Assembly (NCBI GenBank): GCA_030425785.1
Contig: JAUHYJ010000259.1
Coordinates: forward strand, 1-5,840
Source: Acidimicrobiia bacterium
GTDB taxonomy: Bacteria; Actinomycetota; Acidimicrobiia; Acidimicrobiales; Ilumatobacteraceae
Direction of reading: 5' to 3'
DNA: 5,840 bases
The notes under the pieces are model-generated. The model was not told where the DNA came from. It ran no database searches and saw only the letters and a list, made by a program, of their open reading frames with translations. The position numbers and the translations under genes were made by a program. This document shows positions 1 to 5,061 of the stretch, piece by piece (the stretch's first letter is position 1; each line of letters starts with the position of its first letter).

Positions 1-929
1 GCAACGTCGTCCGCGTCGTCGGCATCGCCGACGGGTGCCAACGGCTCGTCCACGGTGGCCATCAGGTCGGACGATCCGTCGTCGCTCGGTGGCGGCGTCG
101 CTCCGTCGTCATCGTCCGCACCGTCGGCCGGTGCGGGCGCCACGGTCGTCGTCGTGGTGGGGGTCGTCGTGGGGGTCGTCGTGGTGGTGGTGGCGGCGGG
201 GGTCGTGGTCGTGGGTGCGGGGGTCGTGGTGGTGGGCGCGACGGTGGGTACCGTCGTCGGTGGCGGGCAGGCCGGGTCGTCGACGGACGCCACCGTGGTC
301 GTCGCGGTGGGTTCGGCGTCCTCGACCGGAGCCGTGGTCGTCGCGGGAGCTTGAGCGTCCGCGCCGGAGGCGGTCGCGTCGGTCGCGTCGCAGTCCGGTT
401 CGCCGACCGGCGGCGTCGTCGTGGTGGTCGTGGTCGTCTCGGTCGTCGGGTCGTCGCCCGGCTCGTCGACCGGCGGCGCCGTCGTGGTGGTCGTGGTCGT
501 CTCGGTCGTCGGGTCGTCGCCCGGTTCGTCGACGGGCGGCTCGTCGATCGCCGGGATGGTCGTCGTGGGTGCCTCGGTGGTCGGGGGCGCCGGCTCGGTC
601 GTGGGAACCCCGGTGGGCTCCTGGTCCGGCGGCAACGTCGTCGACGTGTCGTCGACGGGTTCGTCGCCAGGCTGCGCCGGCTGCCCGTCGTCGGGTGCGG
701 CCGGATCGGACTCACCGTCCGACTCGCCGACACCGGCCGCGAGTGCGGACGCCGTCTCGGCGACGACGCCGACGGCAGCCACGGTGGGGCCGACGCCGCT
801 CACCGCGCGGGCCTGCGATGCGGCGAGTGCCTGGACCGGAACGCCGGCCGCCGCTGCAGGAGCGACGAGACCGGAGGCGACGACGGTCGCAAGCGATGCG
901 ATGAGAGCTGGTTGACGACGACGAAACAC
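1..929 (-). CDS. Secreted Thr/Pro/Asp-rich low-complexity protein, 3' end beyond the window
   Basis: One frame stays open from a GTG at 929 to the left edge (309 codons), so the C-terminus is missing. The start is chosen because GGAGAA lies six bases upstream and the first residues form a textbook Sec signal peptide: MFRRRQPAL, a hydrophobic stretch to about residue 23, then PAAAAG with likely cleavage near residue 28. An Ala/Val-rich segment follows (about 30-90). After it the protein is almost entirely Thr, Pro, Asp, Glu and Ala, with a duplicated 21-residue unit (131-172) and a Thr-Pro tract (232-262). Only two cysteines are visible, C180 and C221. No catalytic domain is seen; any folded domain would lie beyond the edge. 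Such segments are usually cell-wall-spanning or O-glycosylated stalks, which is inference here. The gene stands apart from its upstream neighbour by 205 bases, so it may have its own promoter. Confidence 0.82.
   Translation of the reverse strand, partial: MFRRRQPALIASLATVVASGLVAPAAAAGVPVQALAASQARAVSGVGPTVAAVGVVAETASALAAGVGESDGESDPAAPDDGQPAQPGDEPVDDTSTTLPPDQEPTGVPTTEPAPPTTEAPTTTIPAIDEPPVDEPGDDPTTETTTTTTTAPPVDEPGDDPTTETTTTTTTTPPVGEPDCDATDATASGADAQAPATTTAPVEDAEPTATTTVASVDDPACPPPTTVPTVAPTTTTPAPTTTTPAATTTTTTPTTTPTTTTTVAPAPADGADDDDGATPPPSDDGSSDLMATVDEPLAPVGDADDADDV
144..236 (-). repeat. Thr-Pro low-complexity tract inside the secreted protein
   Basis: The 31 codons for residues 232-262 encode 22 Thr, with only Pro and Ala as the others, in blocks such as TTTTPAPTTTTPAA. 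The Thr codons are a mixture of ACC and ACG, so the tract is not a simple trinucleotide run. Tracts like this are common in exported actinobacterial proteins as extended, often glycosylated linkers. Confidence 0.8.
414..539 (-). repeat. In-frame 63-bp tandem duplication (21-residue unit)
   Basis: Two adjacent copies, 539-477 and 476-414, differ at only three of 63 positions by eye. Each encodes PPVDEPGDDPTTE followed by a run of Thr and one further residue. A third, decayed copy begins at 413 with PPVGEPDCD and soon diverges. The exact 63-base period keeps the frame, which points to recent duplication inside a linker. Confidence 0.85.
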
Positions 930-935
930 GAGGCA

Positions 936-941
936 TTCTCC
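936..941 (-). promoter_or_regulatory. Ribosome binding site of the secreted protein (GGAGAA)
   Basis: GGAGAA on the minus strand, six bases before the GTG at 929. It decides this start, since no ATG in this frame opens the signal peptide. An ATG at 935 is in a different frame that reads Ser/Arg-rich sequence without a signal peptide. Confidence 0.65.
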
Positions 942-1099
942 ACGGGAAGACGGTGTTGGCTTCTTCTCTTTTCGGGCGCCAGGTGCCGCGACATGAACGC
1001 GAAGCCCGAATAACTCGTGTCCTGCCCGTCAATTCCTGCACAGACGAGGTCGGACATCGAGCGGCGAGGTCGTCGCGCGTCCCCTCGTCTCGCTGTCGA

Positions 1100-1123
1100 T
1101 CAGCGCTGCCCCTTGGCCGCTGA
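1100..1123 (-). terminator. Possible hairpin terminator after the J-PilZ gene
   Basis: Eleven bases past the stop codon at 1135. The outer stem TCAGCG/CGCTGA (6 bp) is followed by a two-base bulge, an inner GCC/GGC stem and a four-base loop. There is no U-tract, so intrinsic termination is uncertain, although U-less hairpins are common after genes in high-GC actinobacteria. Confidence 0.35.
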
Positions 1124-1134
1124 CGCCGCCATCG

Positions 1135-1851
1135 TCAGGCGCTCGTCGACACGAAGGTGCCGCGCTGATCACGCAGGCGGAGCGTGTAGAACTCGATGCC
1201 GATCGTCCACCGCTGGGTGTCGGGATCGCAGCGCACCACACGCCCGACCGCATCGAACAGCTCCCCCTCCACCTTGACGATCCGGGAGATCTCCACGTCG
1301 GCCGGGCTGGCGAAGCACAGCCCCCCGACGGACAGATCGACCAGCGAGCCGACGATCGGCTCCGGTTGTGGCCACCGCTCGTAGCATCGCAACGTGCCGT
1401 CCCGGTGCATTCGCTGCGCCGTTCGTCGCCCCTCGCCGAGGGGCCTCGGCAACGGCGCCAGCGAGAGCGGGCTGCCACACGTCGGGCACGACGCCGCCAG
1501 CGGGTCGAGCCCGATGCTCGTCTCGGTCCAGCAGAACAGGCACAGTTCGCGGCCCGAACTCGTCCCGAGCGGCCGCGCCGGACCGCCCTCCGGCGCACTC
1601 TCGGACGTCTGTCGCCGGCCGACGATGCGATCGACGATCAGCTCGTCGTACGCCGCCCGGCTGGTCGGGTCCGACAGCACGCCGTAGGCCTCGTTGAGCA
1701 GCGCAGCGTTCCAGTGATCGCCGCCGCGATCGGGATGCATCTCGAGGGTCTTCATCAGGGCGCGATAGCTCGACGTGATCACCGCCGCCGGCGCGTCGTG
1801 CTGGACGTGCAGCACGCGGTAGTAGTTCCTCCGGTTCACGCGACCCGACAC
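1135..1851 (-). CDS. J domain - zinc ribbon - PilZ fusion protein, predicted c-di-GMP-responsive co-chaperone
   Basis: A 238-residue cytoplasmic protein with no signal peptide or membrane segment. Residues about 9-72 form a J domain: YYRVLHV, the Hsp70-stimulating HPD at 39-41, then NEAYGVLSDP and AAYDE. A linker leads to a zinc-ribbon-like pair, C104/C107 and C122/C125 (the second reading CPTCGSPL). Residues about 141-230 form a PilZ domain with RxxxR (R143-R147), DLSVGG at 172-177 and the closing strands GRVVRC and WTIGIEF. In known PilZ proteins these two motifs bind cyclic di-GMP. J domains recruit and activate DnaK. The combined role, a co-chaperone gated by c-di-GMP, is inferred. The start is a GTG at 1851 with GGGG about 12 bases upstream; a GTG at 1839 would also keep the whole J domain. 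It lies 66 bases after the methyltransferase and probably shares its transcript. Confidence 0.88.
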   Translation of the reverse strand: MSGRVNRRNYYRVLHVQHDAPAAVITSSYRALMKTLEMHPDRGGDHWNAALLNEAYGVLSDPTSRAAYDELIVDRIVGRRQTSESAPEGGPARPLGTSSGRELCLFCWTETSIGLDPLAASCPTCGSPLSLAPLPRPLGEGRRTAQRMHRDGTLRCYERWPQPEPIVGSLVDLSVGGLCFASPADVEISRIVKVEGELFDAVGRVVRCDPDTQRWTIGIEFYTLRLRDQRGTFVSTSA

Positions 1852-1917
1852 GGCGCCGACTGTCCCCGGATCGACCCGTTCCGCCAGGATGCGCCACCGG
1901 GCCGGCGTCCCGAGACC

Positions 1918-2790
1918 TCAACTCGAGGGTGAGGTGGCGAGCAGGACGAACGCCCCGGCCCACCAGTAGTCGTGGATGGGCTCGATCGCGACGGTGTAGC
2001 CGGCCGCCCTGAACTGCTCGACCCACCGATCGCCGGACTGTTCGAACGTCGCTCGCTCGATCGCCGGATCGAACTGACCGAGCATGACCGGGATCAGGAA
2101 ACCGTCGATCGCCAGTGGGAACTCCCGGTACTCGGCGATCGCTCGCCGATACCGCCCCGCCACGTAGTCCGCATGGGCGCGCGATCCGTCCTCGAATCGT
2201 GGGACGTCGAAGTCGACGATCGCGACGTGACGCACGTGCGACTGCATCGAGAGCAGCAGATCGTGCCGCTGGTCCGGTGCGATCGTGTGCAGCGCGAACG
2301 TCGACTGGATCAGGTCGTACACCCGCCCCGGAGGGAGCGATGCGACCCACTCGTGCATCGTGGCCTGATGCGGCGTCGGGCGTACGGGCCACGACTGGTT
2401 CTCGATCGCCGACCGGAGGAGATCGGCGGCCGGCTCGACGATGTCGATCGTGCCGATGTCGTCGCGGACGACCGCCGAGGTGACTCGGCCGTCGCCCGCG
2501 CCGAGATCGACGACCGATGACGGACAGAGGTCGCCGTGCACGCCTCGAAGCCGCCGGATCACGTCGTCGTAGAGCGCGACGTTCGAGCAGTTGTCGATGA
2601 ACGCGCGGAAGCCGTCGGGCGTGGTGTACACGCTCCCGCCCGGCGACGCCCGCAGGTGTCGACCGATCGCGTCGCACAGATCGTCATCGTCGGCGGCCGA
2701 TCGGTCGAGCTCCTCGAGCGCCGCCGCTCGACCAGATGCTCGGAGCTGTTCGAGGACGATCGACGCCGGATCACGCTGCACCGACGTCAT
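1918..2790 (-). CDS. Class I SAM-dependent methyltransferase, substrate unknown
   Basis: A 290-residue cytoplasmic protein. An N-terminal part of about 90 residues (acidic DDDD near 34-37, then a helical segment) precedes a Rossmann-type methyltransferase core. Motif I is VVDLGAGDG (93-101), the glycine-rich SAM loop. The acidic residue after strand 2 is E119 in DIVEPA, expected to hold the ribose hydroxyls. Motif IV-like YDLIQSTFALH spans 158-168 and a later strand reads IVDFDVPR (191-198). The C-terminus DYWWAGAFVLLAT looks like the final strands of the fold. No NPPY (N-methyltransferase) motif or RNA-binding domain is seen, so a small molecule or protein target is equally possible. ATG at 2790 has AGGTG five bases upstream. 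The stop at 1918 is in the same frame as the following J-PilZ gene, and co-transcription is likely. Confidence 0.8.
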   Translation of the reverse strand: MTSVQRDPASIVLEQLRASGRAAALEELDRSAADDDDLCDAIGRHLRASPGGSVYTTPDGFRAFIDNCSNVALYDDVIRRLRGVHGDLCPSSVVDLGAGDGRVTSAVVRDDIGTIDIVEPAADLLRSAIENQSWPVRPTPHQATMHEWVASLPPGRVYDLIQSTFALHTIAPDQRHDLLLSMQSHVRHVAIVDFDVPRFEDGSRAHADYVAGRYRRAIAEYREFPLAIDGFLIPVMLGQFDPAIERATFEQSGDRWVEQFRAAGYTVAIEPIHDYWWAGAFVLLATSPSS

Positions 2791-2845
2791 CGTTGCACCT
2801 GACGGGCGGGTCGCGCGGCGCCGTCTCGTCCCGACGGTGCGTCGC

Positions 2846-2877
2846 GGCTCGCCATCGGGCCGACCGATCGGCGAGCC
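2846..2877. repeat. Imperfect inverted repeat upstream of the methyltransferase
   Basis: GGCTCGCC and ATCGG on one arm pair with CCGAT and GGCGAGCC on the other, interrupted by one bulged C, around a five-base loop (GCCGA). It lies 56 bases before the ATG at 2790, so it could be a leader hairpin or an operator. Which it is cannot be told from the sequence. Confidence 0.5.
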
Positions 2878-2898
2878 AGGCCGCGCTGTCGTGCACGG

Positions 2899-2914
2899 GC
2901 CGTCGCGCGACGGC
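2899..2914. repeat. 16-base perfect palindrome, possible operator
   Basis: GCCGTCGCGCGACGGC reads the same on both strands. Its position about 110 bases before the methyltransferase start would suit a dimeric repressor site. In DNA this GC-rich such a palindrome can also arise by chance, and no second copy was noticed in the window. Confidence 0.3.
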
Positions 2915-2962
2915 GGGCGGCGTTCGGGCTCACTCCGTCGCAGTGCAGACGTCCTGACATGG

Positions 2963-2997
2963 CCGCGCCCGTCGTCCGGATCGGACGACGGGCGCGG
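2963..2997 (-). terminator. Perfect 16-bp stem-loop after the ABC lipoprotein gene
   Basis: CCGCGCCCGTCGTCCG pairs without mismatch with CGGACGACGGGCGCGG across a three-base loop, 28 bases past the stop at 3026. It is the strongest hairpin in the window. On the minus strand it is followed by CCATGTCAGG rather than a U-tract, so it is either a U-less terminator or a stem that protects the 3' end of the importer mRNA. Confidence 0.65.
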
Positions 2998-3025
2998 ACC
3001 ACTCGACTGGTTGGAGCGTTGCGGG

Positions 3026-4189
3026 TCAGCCGACGGTTTCGGCGACCGCCAGCAGATCGTCGGGGATCGTCACGCCCTGGGCCTCGGCCGCCTCGAGGTT
3101 GACGGCGACGCCGAGCGACTCGACGGGGATGACGTCGAAGTCGGCCGGGGTCGCCTCACCGCTCAGCACCGAACAGGCGATCTCGCCGGCTCGGACGCCG
3201 CTGCCGTAGTAGTCGGTGCCGAGACCGATGGCCGCACCCGTCTGGGCGTGGTTCGCATCGGTGCCGATCACCGGGATGTCGTTGTCACCGGCGATCTGCA
3301 CCATCGCCGCCATGCCGGACACCATCGTGGTGTCGGTCGGCACGATGAACGCATCGACGTCTCGGCCGAGCAGGGCCTCGGTCGCCTGGCCGACCTCGCT
3401 CGAGTCGGCGATCGTCGCCACTTCCAGGGTCAGCTCGCGCTCGTCGGCGATCGCCTGCAGCGCGTCGACGACCGTCTGGGCGTTCGCCTCCGACGGGTTG
3501 TAGACGACACCCATGACGGCGAGGTCGGGCACGACTTCCTGTGCGGCGTCGACGACCTCGTCGAACGGCGGCAGGCTCTGGCTGCCGGTGATCCACGGCT
3601 CGTGGGTCGCCGGGTCGGTGGCCAAACCGGCGGCGAACGGATCGGTCACGACCGAGTACACCACCGGCGTCGTGCCGCCGGCAGCTCCGACCACCTGGAA
3701 CGCCGCCTGGGCGGCCGGCGTCGTCACCGTGGCGATCAGGTCGACCTCGTCGCCCAGGAATCCTTCGACGATCGACGTCAGCGCCGGGATGTCACCCTCG
3801 GCGTTGCGTTCGACGACCTCGATGTCGACCGACGCACACTCGGCGGCGGCGTCCTTGAACCCACTCGCAGCGAGCTCGAGGGCAGGTGCGGGCGCGAGGA
3901 TCGACAACCCGGCGGTCGCCGACATCATCTCCTCGGGTTCGGTGGTCTCGGGCTCGGTGGTCTCGGGCTCGGTGGTCTCCGGCTCGGTCGTCTCCGGTTC
4001 GGTGGTCTCTGGCTCGGTGGTCTCTGGCTCGGTGGTCTCCGGCTCCGTCGTCTCCGGGTCGGACGTCGCCGGCTCGGAGGTGTCGGGCTCGCTGGTCTCG
4101 CTCGACTCGTCGTCGTCGCCTCCGCACGCCGAGACGGCGAGTCCGAGAGCGGCGATGCAGGCGACGAATCGCTTGGATGTGGTGTTCAT
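3026..4189 (-). CDS. ABC importer substrate-binding lipoprotein (TrpX-like, PF04392/COG2984 type)
   Basis: A 387-residue exported lipoprotein that should capture the substrate outside the membrane and pass it to the adjacent permease. The N-terminus MNTTSKRF, a hydrophobic stretch and the lipobox LAVSAC place the lipidated cysteine at 22. An acidic GGDDDESS segment and an expanded pentapeptide linker (31-85) follow. The binding domain runs from about 91 to the end. Its landmarks match the family: DLIATVTTPAAQAA, TTPVVYSVVTDPFAAGLA, ITGSQS, MGVVYNPSEANAQ, VDAFIVPTDTTMVS, IPVIGTDA and a terminal domain-closing segment. GGGAGG five bases before the ATG at 4189 fixes the start. The ATPase stop lies 80 bases upstream. 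Relatives are linked to tryptophan in streptococci, but COG2984 proteins bind varied cargo, so no substrate is assigned. The long linker is unusual. Confidence 0.9.
   Translation of the reverse strand: MNTTSKRFVACIAALGLAVSACGGDDDESSETSEPDTSEPATSDPETTEPETTEPETTEPETTEPETTEPETTEPETTEPETTEPEEMMSATAGLSILAPAPALELAASGFKDAAAECASVDIEVVERNAEGDIPALTSIVEGFLGDEVDLIATVTTPAAQAAFQVVGAAGGTTPVVYSVVTDPFAAGLATDPATHEPWITGSQSLPPFDEVVDAAQEVVPDLAVMGVVYNPSEANAQTVVDALQAIADERELTLEVATIADSSEVGQATEALLGRDVDAFIVPTDTTMVSGMAAMVQIAGDNDIPVIGTDANHAQTGAAIGLGTDYYGSGVRAGEIACSVLSGEATPADFDVIPVESLGVAVNLEAAEAQGVTIPDDLLAVAETVG
3935..4099 (-). repeat. 15-bp tandem repeat encoding an ETTEP pentapeptide array
   Basis: Eleven consecutive 15-base units encode residues 31-85 of the lipoprotein. 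The three nearest the lipid anchor are degenerate (ETSEP, DTSEP, ATSDP) and the next eight are all ETTEP. Synonymous changes between units (for example the last base of the Pro codon) show that the array is not brand new. The product is an acidic, proline-spaced, extended tether of 55 residues. Confidence 0.92.
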
Positions 4190-4194
4190 GTCGA

Positions 4195-4200
4195 CCTCCC
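4195..4200 (-). promoter_or_regulatory. Strong ribosome binding site of the lipoprotein gene (GGGAGG)
   Basis: GGGAGG on the minus strand, five bases before the ATG at 4189. It is the best Shine-Dalgarno match in the window. This fits the need for more binding protein than membrane components in an ABC importer. Confidence 0.75.
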
Positions 4201-4269
4201 CATGGTCGGGTCAGCTGGGTTGCTTGGGATGGGTGGATGGCCGTGCGTGGCCAGGACGCGGTTCGCTGT

Positions 4270-5061
4270 TCACGTGAGCGCCGTCCTGTCGGACAGCTCG
4301 TCGGCAGCGAGTTGGCGAAAGCGATCGATGAGATCCGGCAGGGTCAGCCCCGCTCGTTCCTCGGCGTCGAGATCGAACAGGACACGGCCGCGGTGCATCA
4401 TCACCGTGCGGTCGCCCAGCTCGATCGCGTGACTCATGTTGTGGGTGATCATCAGCGTCGTGATGTGTGTCTGCGATGCCAGCCGGGTGGTCACGTCGAG
4501 CACCCGCTCGGCCGCGGCCGGGTCGAGCGCGGCGGTGTGCTCGTCGAGCATCAGGAGCGATGGATCGGCCTGGATCGCCATGAGGACCGCCATGGCCTGG
4601 CGTTGGCCGCCCGACAGCGTGTCGACACGCGTCGACAGTCGATCCTCGAGACCCATGCCGAGCTGGCTCAGGAGCTCGCGATGGTGCTCGGCGCCGCGGG
4701 GCACCCTCAGACGGCGACGGCCGTTGCGACGCTCGGCCAGCACCAGGTTCTCCTCGATGGTGAGCGTCCCGGCGGTGCCGGCCATCGGGTCCTGGAACAC
4801 GCGTCCGATGTGACGGGCACGCCGATGGTCGGCGACGCCGGTCAGGTCGTTGCCGTCGAGATGGACCGACCCGGAGTCGGGCTGGTGGACCCCGGCGATC
4901 GCGTTCATCAGCGTCGACTTCCCGGCGCCGTTCGAGCCCAGGATGACGACGAACTGGCCGCGTTCGACCGTCAGATCGACACCTTGCAGGGCGCGTGCCT
5001 CGTTGATCTGGCCGGGGTTGAAGGTCAGGTGGAGATCCCGCACTTCGAGCGCTGCGGTCAC
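4270..5061 (-). CDS. ABC importer ATPase (COG1101/TrpZ-like)
   Basis: A 263-residue cytoplasmic nucleotide-binding subunit that powers the importer by ATP hydrolysis. Walker A is GSNGAGKST (42-50), the Q-loop glutamine is Q90 in VFQDP, the signature is LSGGQRQ (149-155), Walker B with its catalytic glutamate is LLMLDE (169-174), and the H-loop histidine is H207 in ITHN. DEHTAALDP after Walker B is characteristic of the COG1101 group that partners PF04392 binding proteins. All catalytic residues are present and the length is normal. The GTG start at 5061 overlaps the permease stop in a GTGA, indicating translational coupling, with GGGGGG four bases upstream. The frame is open further upstream, but that part is Arg-rich and overlaps the permease, so the longer start is rejected. 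Confidence 0.93.
   Translation of the reverse strand: MTAALEVRDLHLTFNPGQINEARALQGVDLTVERGQFVVILGSNGAGKSTLMNAIAGVHQPDSGSVHLDGNDLTGVADHRRARHIGRVFQDPMAGTAGTLTIEENLVLAERRNGRRRLRVPRGAEHHRELLSQLGMGLEDRLSTRVDTLSGGQRQAMAVLMAIQADPSLLMLDEHTAALDPAAAERVLDVTTRLASQTHITTLMITHNMSHAIELGDRTVMMHRGRVLFDLDAEERAGLTLPDLIDRFRQLAADELSDRTALT

Larger units (their letters stand above)
930..1134. other. 205-bp non-coding spacer
   Basis: This spacer separates the J-PilZ gene from the secreted-protein gene. It contains a possible terminator hairpin next to the upstream gene and the ribosome binding site of the downstream gene. A TTGACG box lies at 1032-1027 on the minus strand, but no well-spaced -10 element follows it. 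Reading frames crossing it are Arg-rich and not convincing as genes. Confidence 0.6.
2791..3025. other. 235-bp non-coding spacer with several inverted repeats
   Basis: This spacer lies between the lipoprotein gene and the methyltransferase gene. It carries a perfect 16-bp stem near the upstream gene, a 16-base palindrome in the middle and an imperfect 13-bp hairpin nearer the methyltransferase start. The promoter of the methyltransferase/J-PilZ pair is expected here, but no clear -35/-10 pair was recognised. An open minus-strand frame through it is Arg-rich and unconvincing. Confidence 0.6.

Noticed and set aside
35..904. Arg/Ser/Trp-rich and Val-rich frames on the plus strand, and an Arg/Pro-rich minus frame at 62-733
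   Set aside because: All are alternative readings of the Thr/Pro repeat DNA. Only the frame from 929 has a ribosome binding site and a signal peptide.
1007..1032. TTGACG with a TATTCG as a sigma-70 promoter for the secreted-protein gene
   Set aside because: The spacer would be only 14 bases and the -10 match is poor; no better partner was found at 16-18 bases.
1169..2677. A 502-codon minus-strand open frame across the methyltransferase and J-PilZ genes
   Set aside because: Very Arg-rich with no recognisable motif, and out of frame with two genes that carry clear conserved domains.
3935..4099. Short regular repeats as a CRISPR array
   Set aside because: Units are 15 bases, directly abutting without spacers and in frame within a coding sequence.
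4190..4269. A possible leader or attenuator between the ATPase and lipoprotein genes
   Set aside because: Only a weak 5-bp stem (TGGCC/GGCCA) is visible; the segment looks like an ordinary intercistronic gap.
2591..4432. A 613-codon plus-strand open frame with a Gly/Leu-rich repeat
   Set aside because: It lies antisense to the methyltransferase start, the spacer, the whole lipoprotein and the ATPase end. Its Gly/Leu repeat is the antisense reading of the ETTEP array, and the composition is otherwise Arg/Gly/Asp-rich as expected from a shadow of GC-rich genes.
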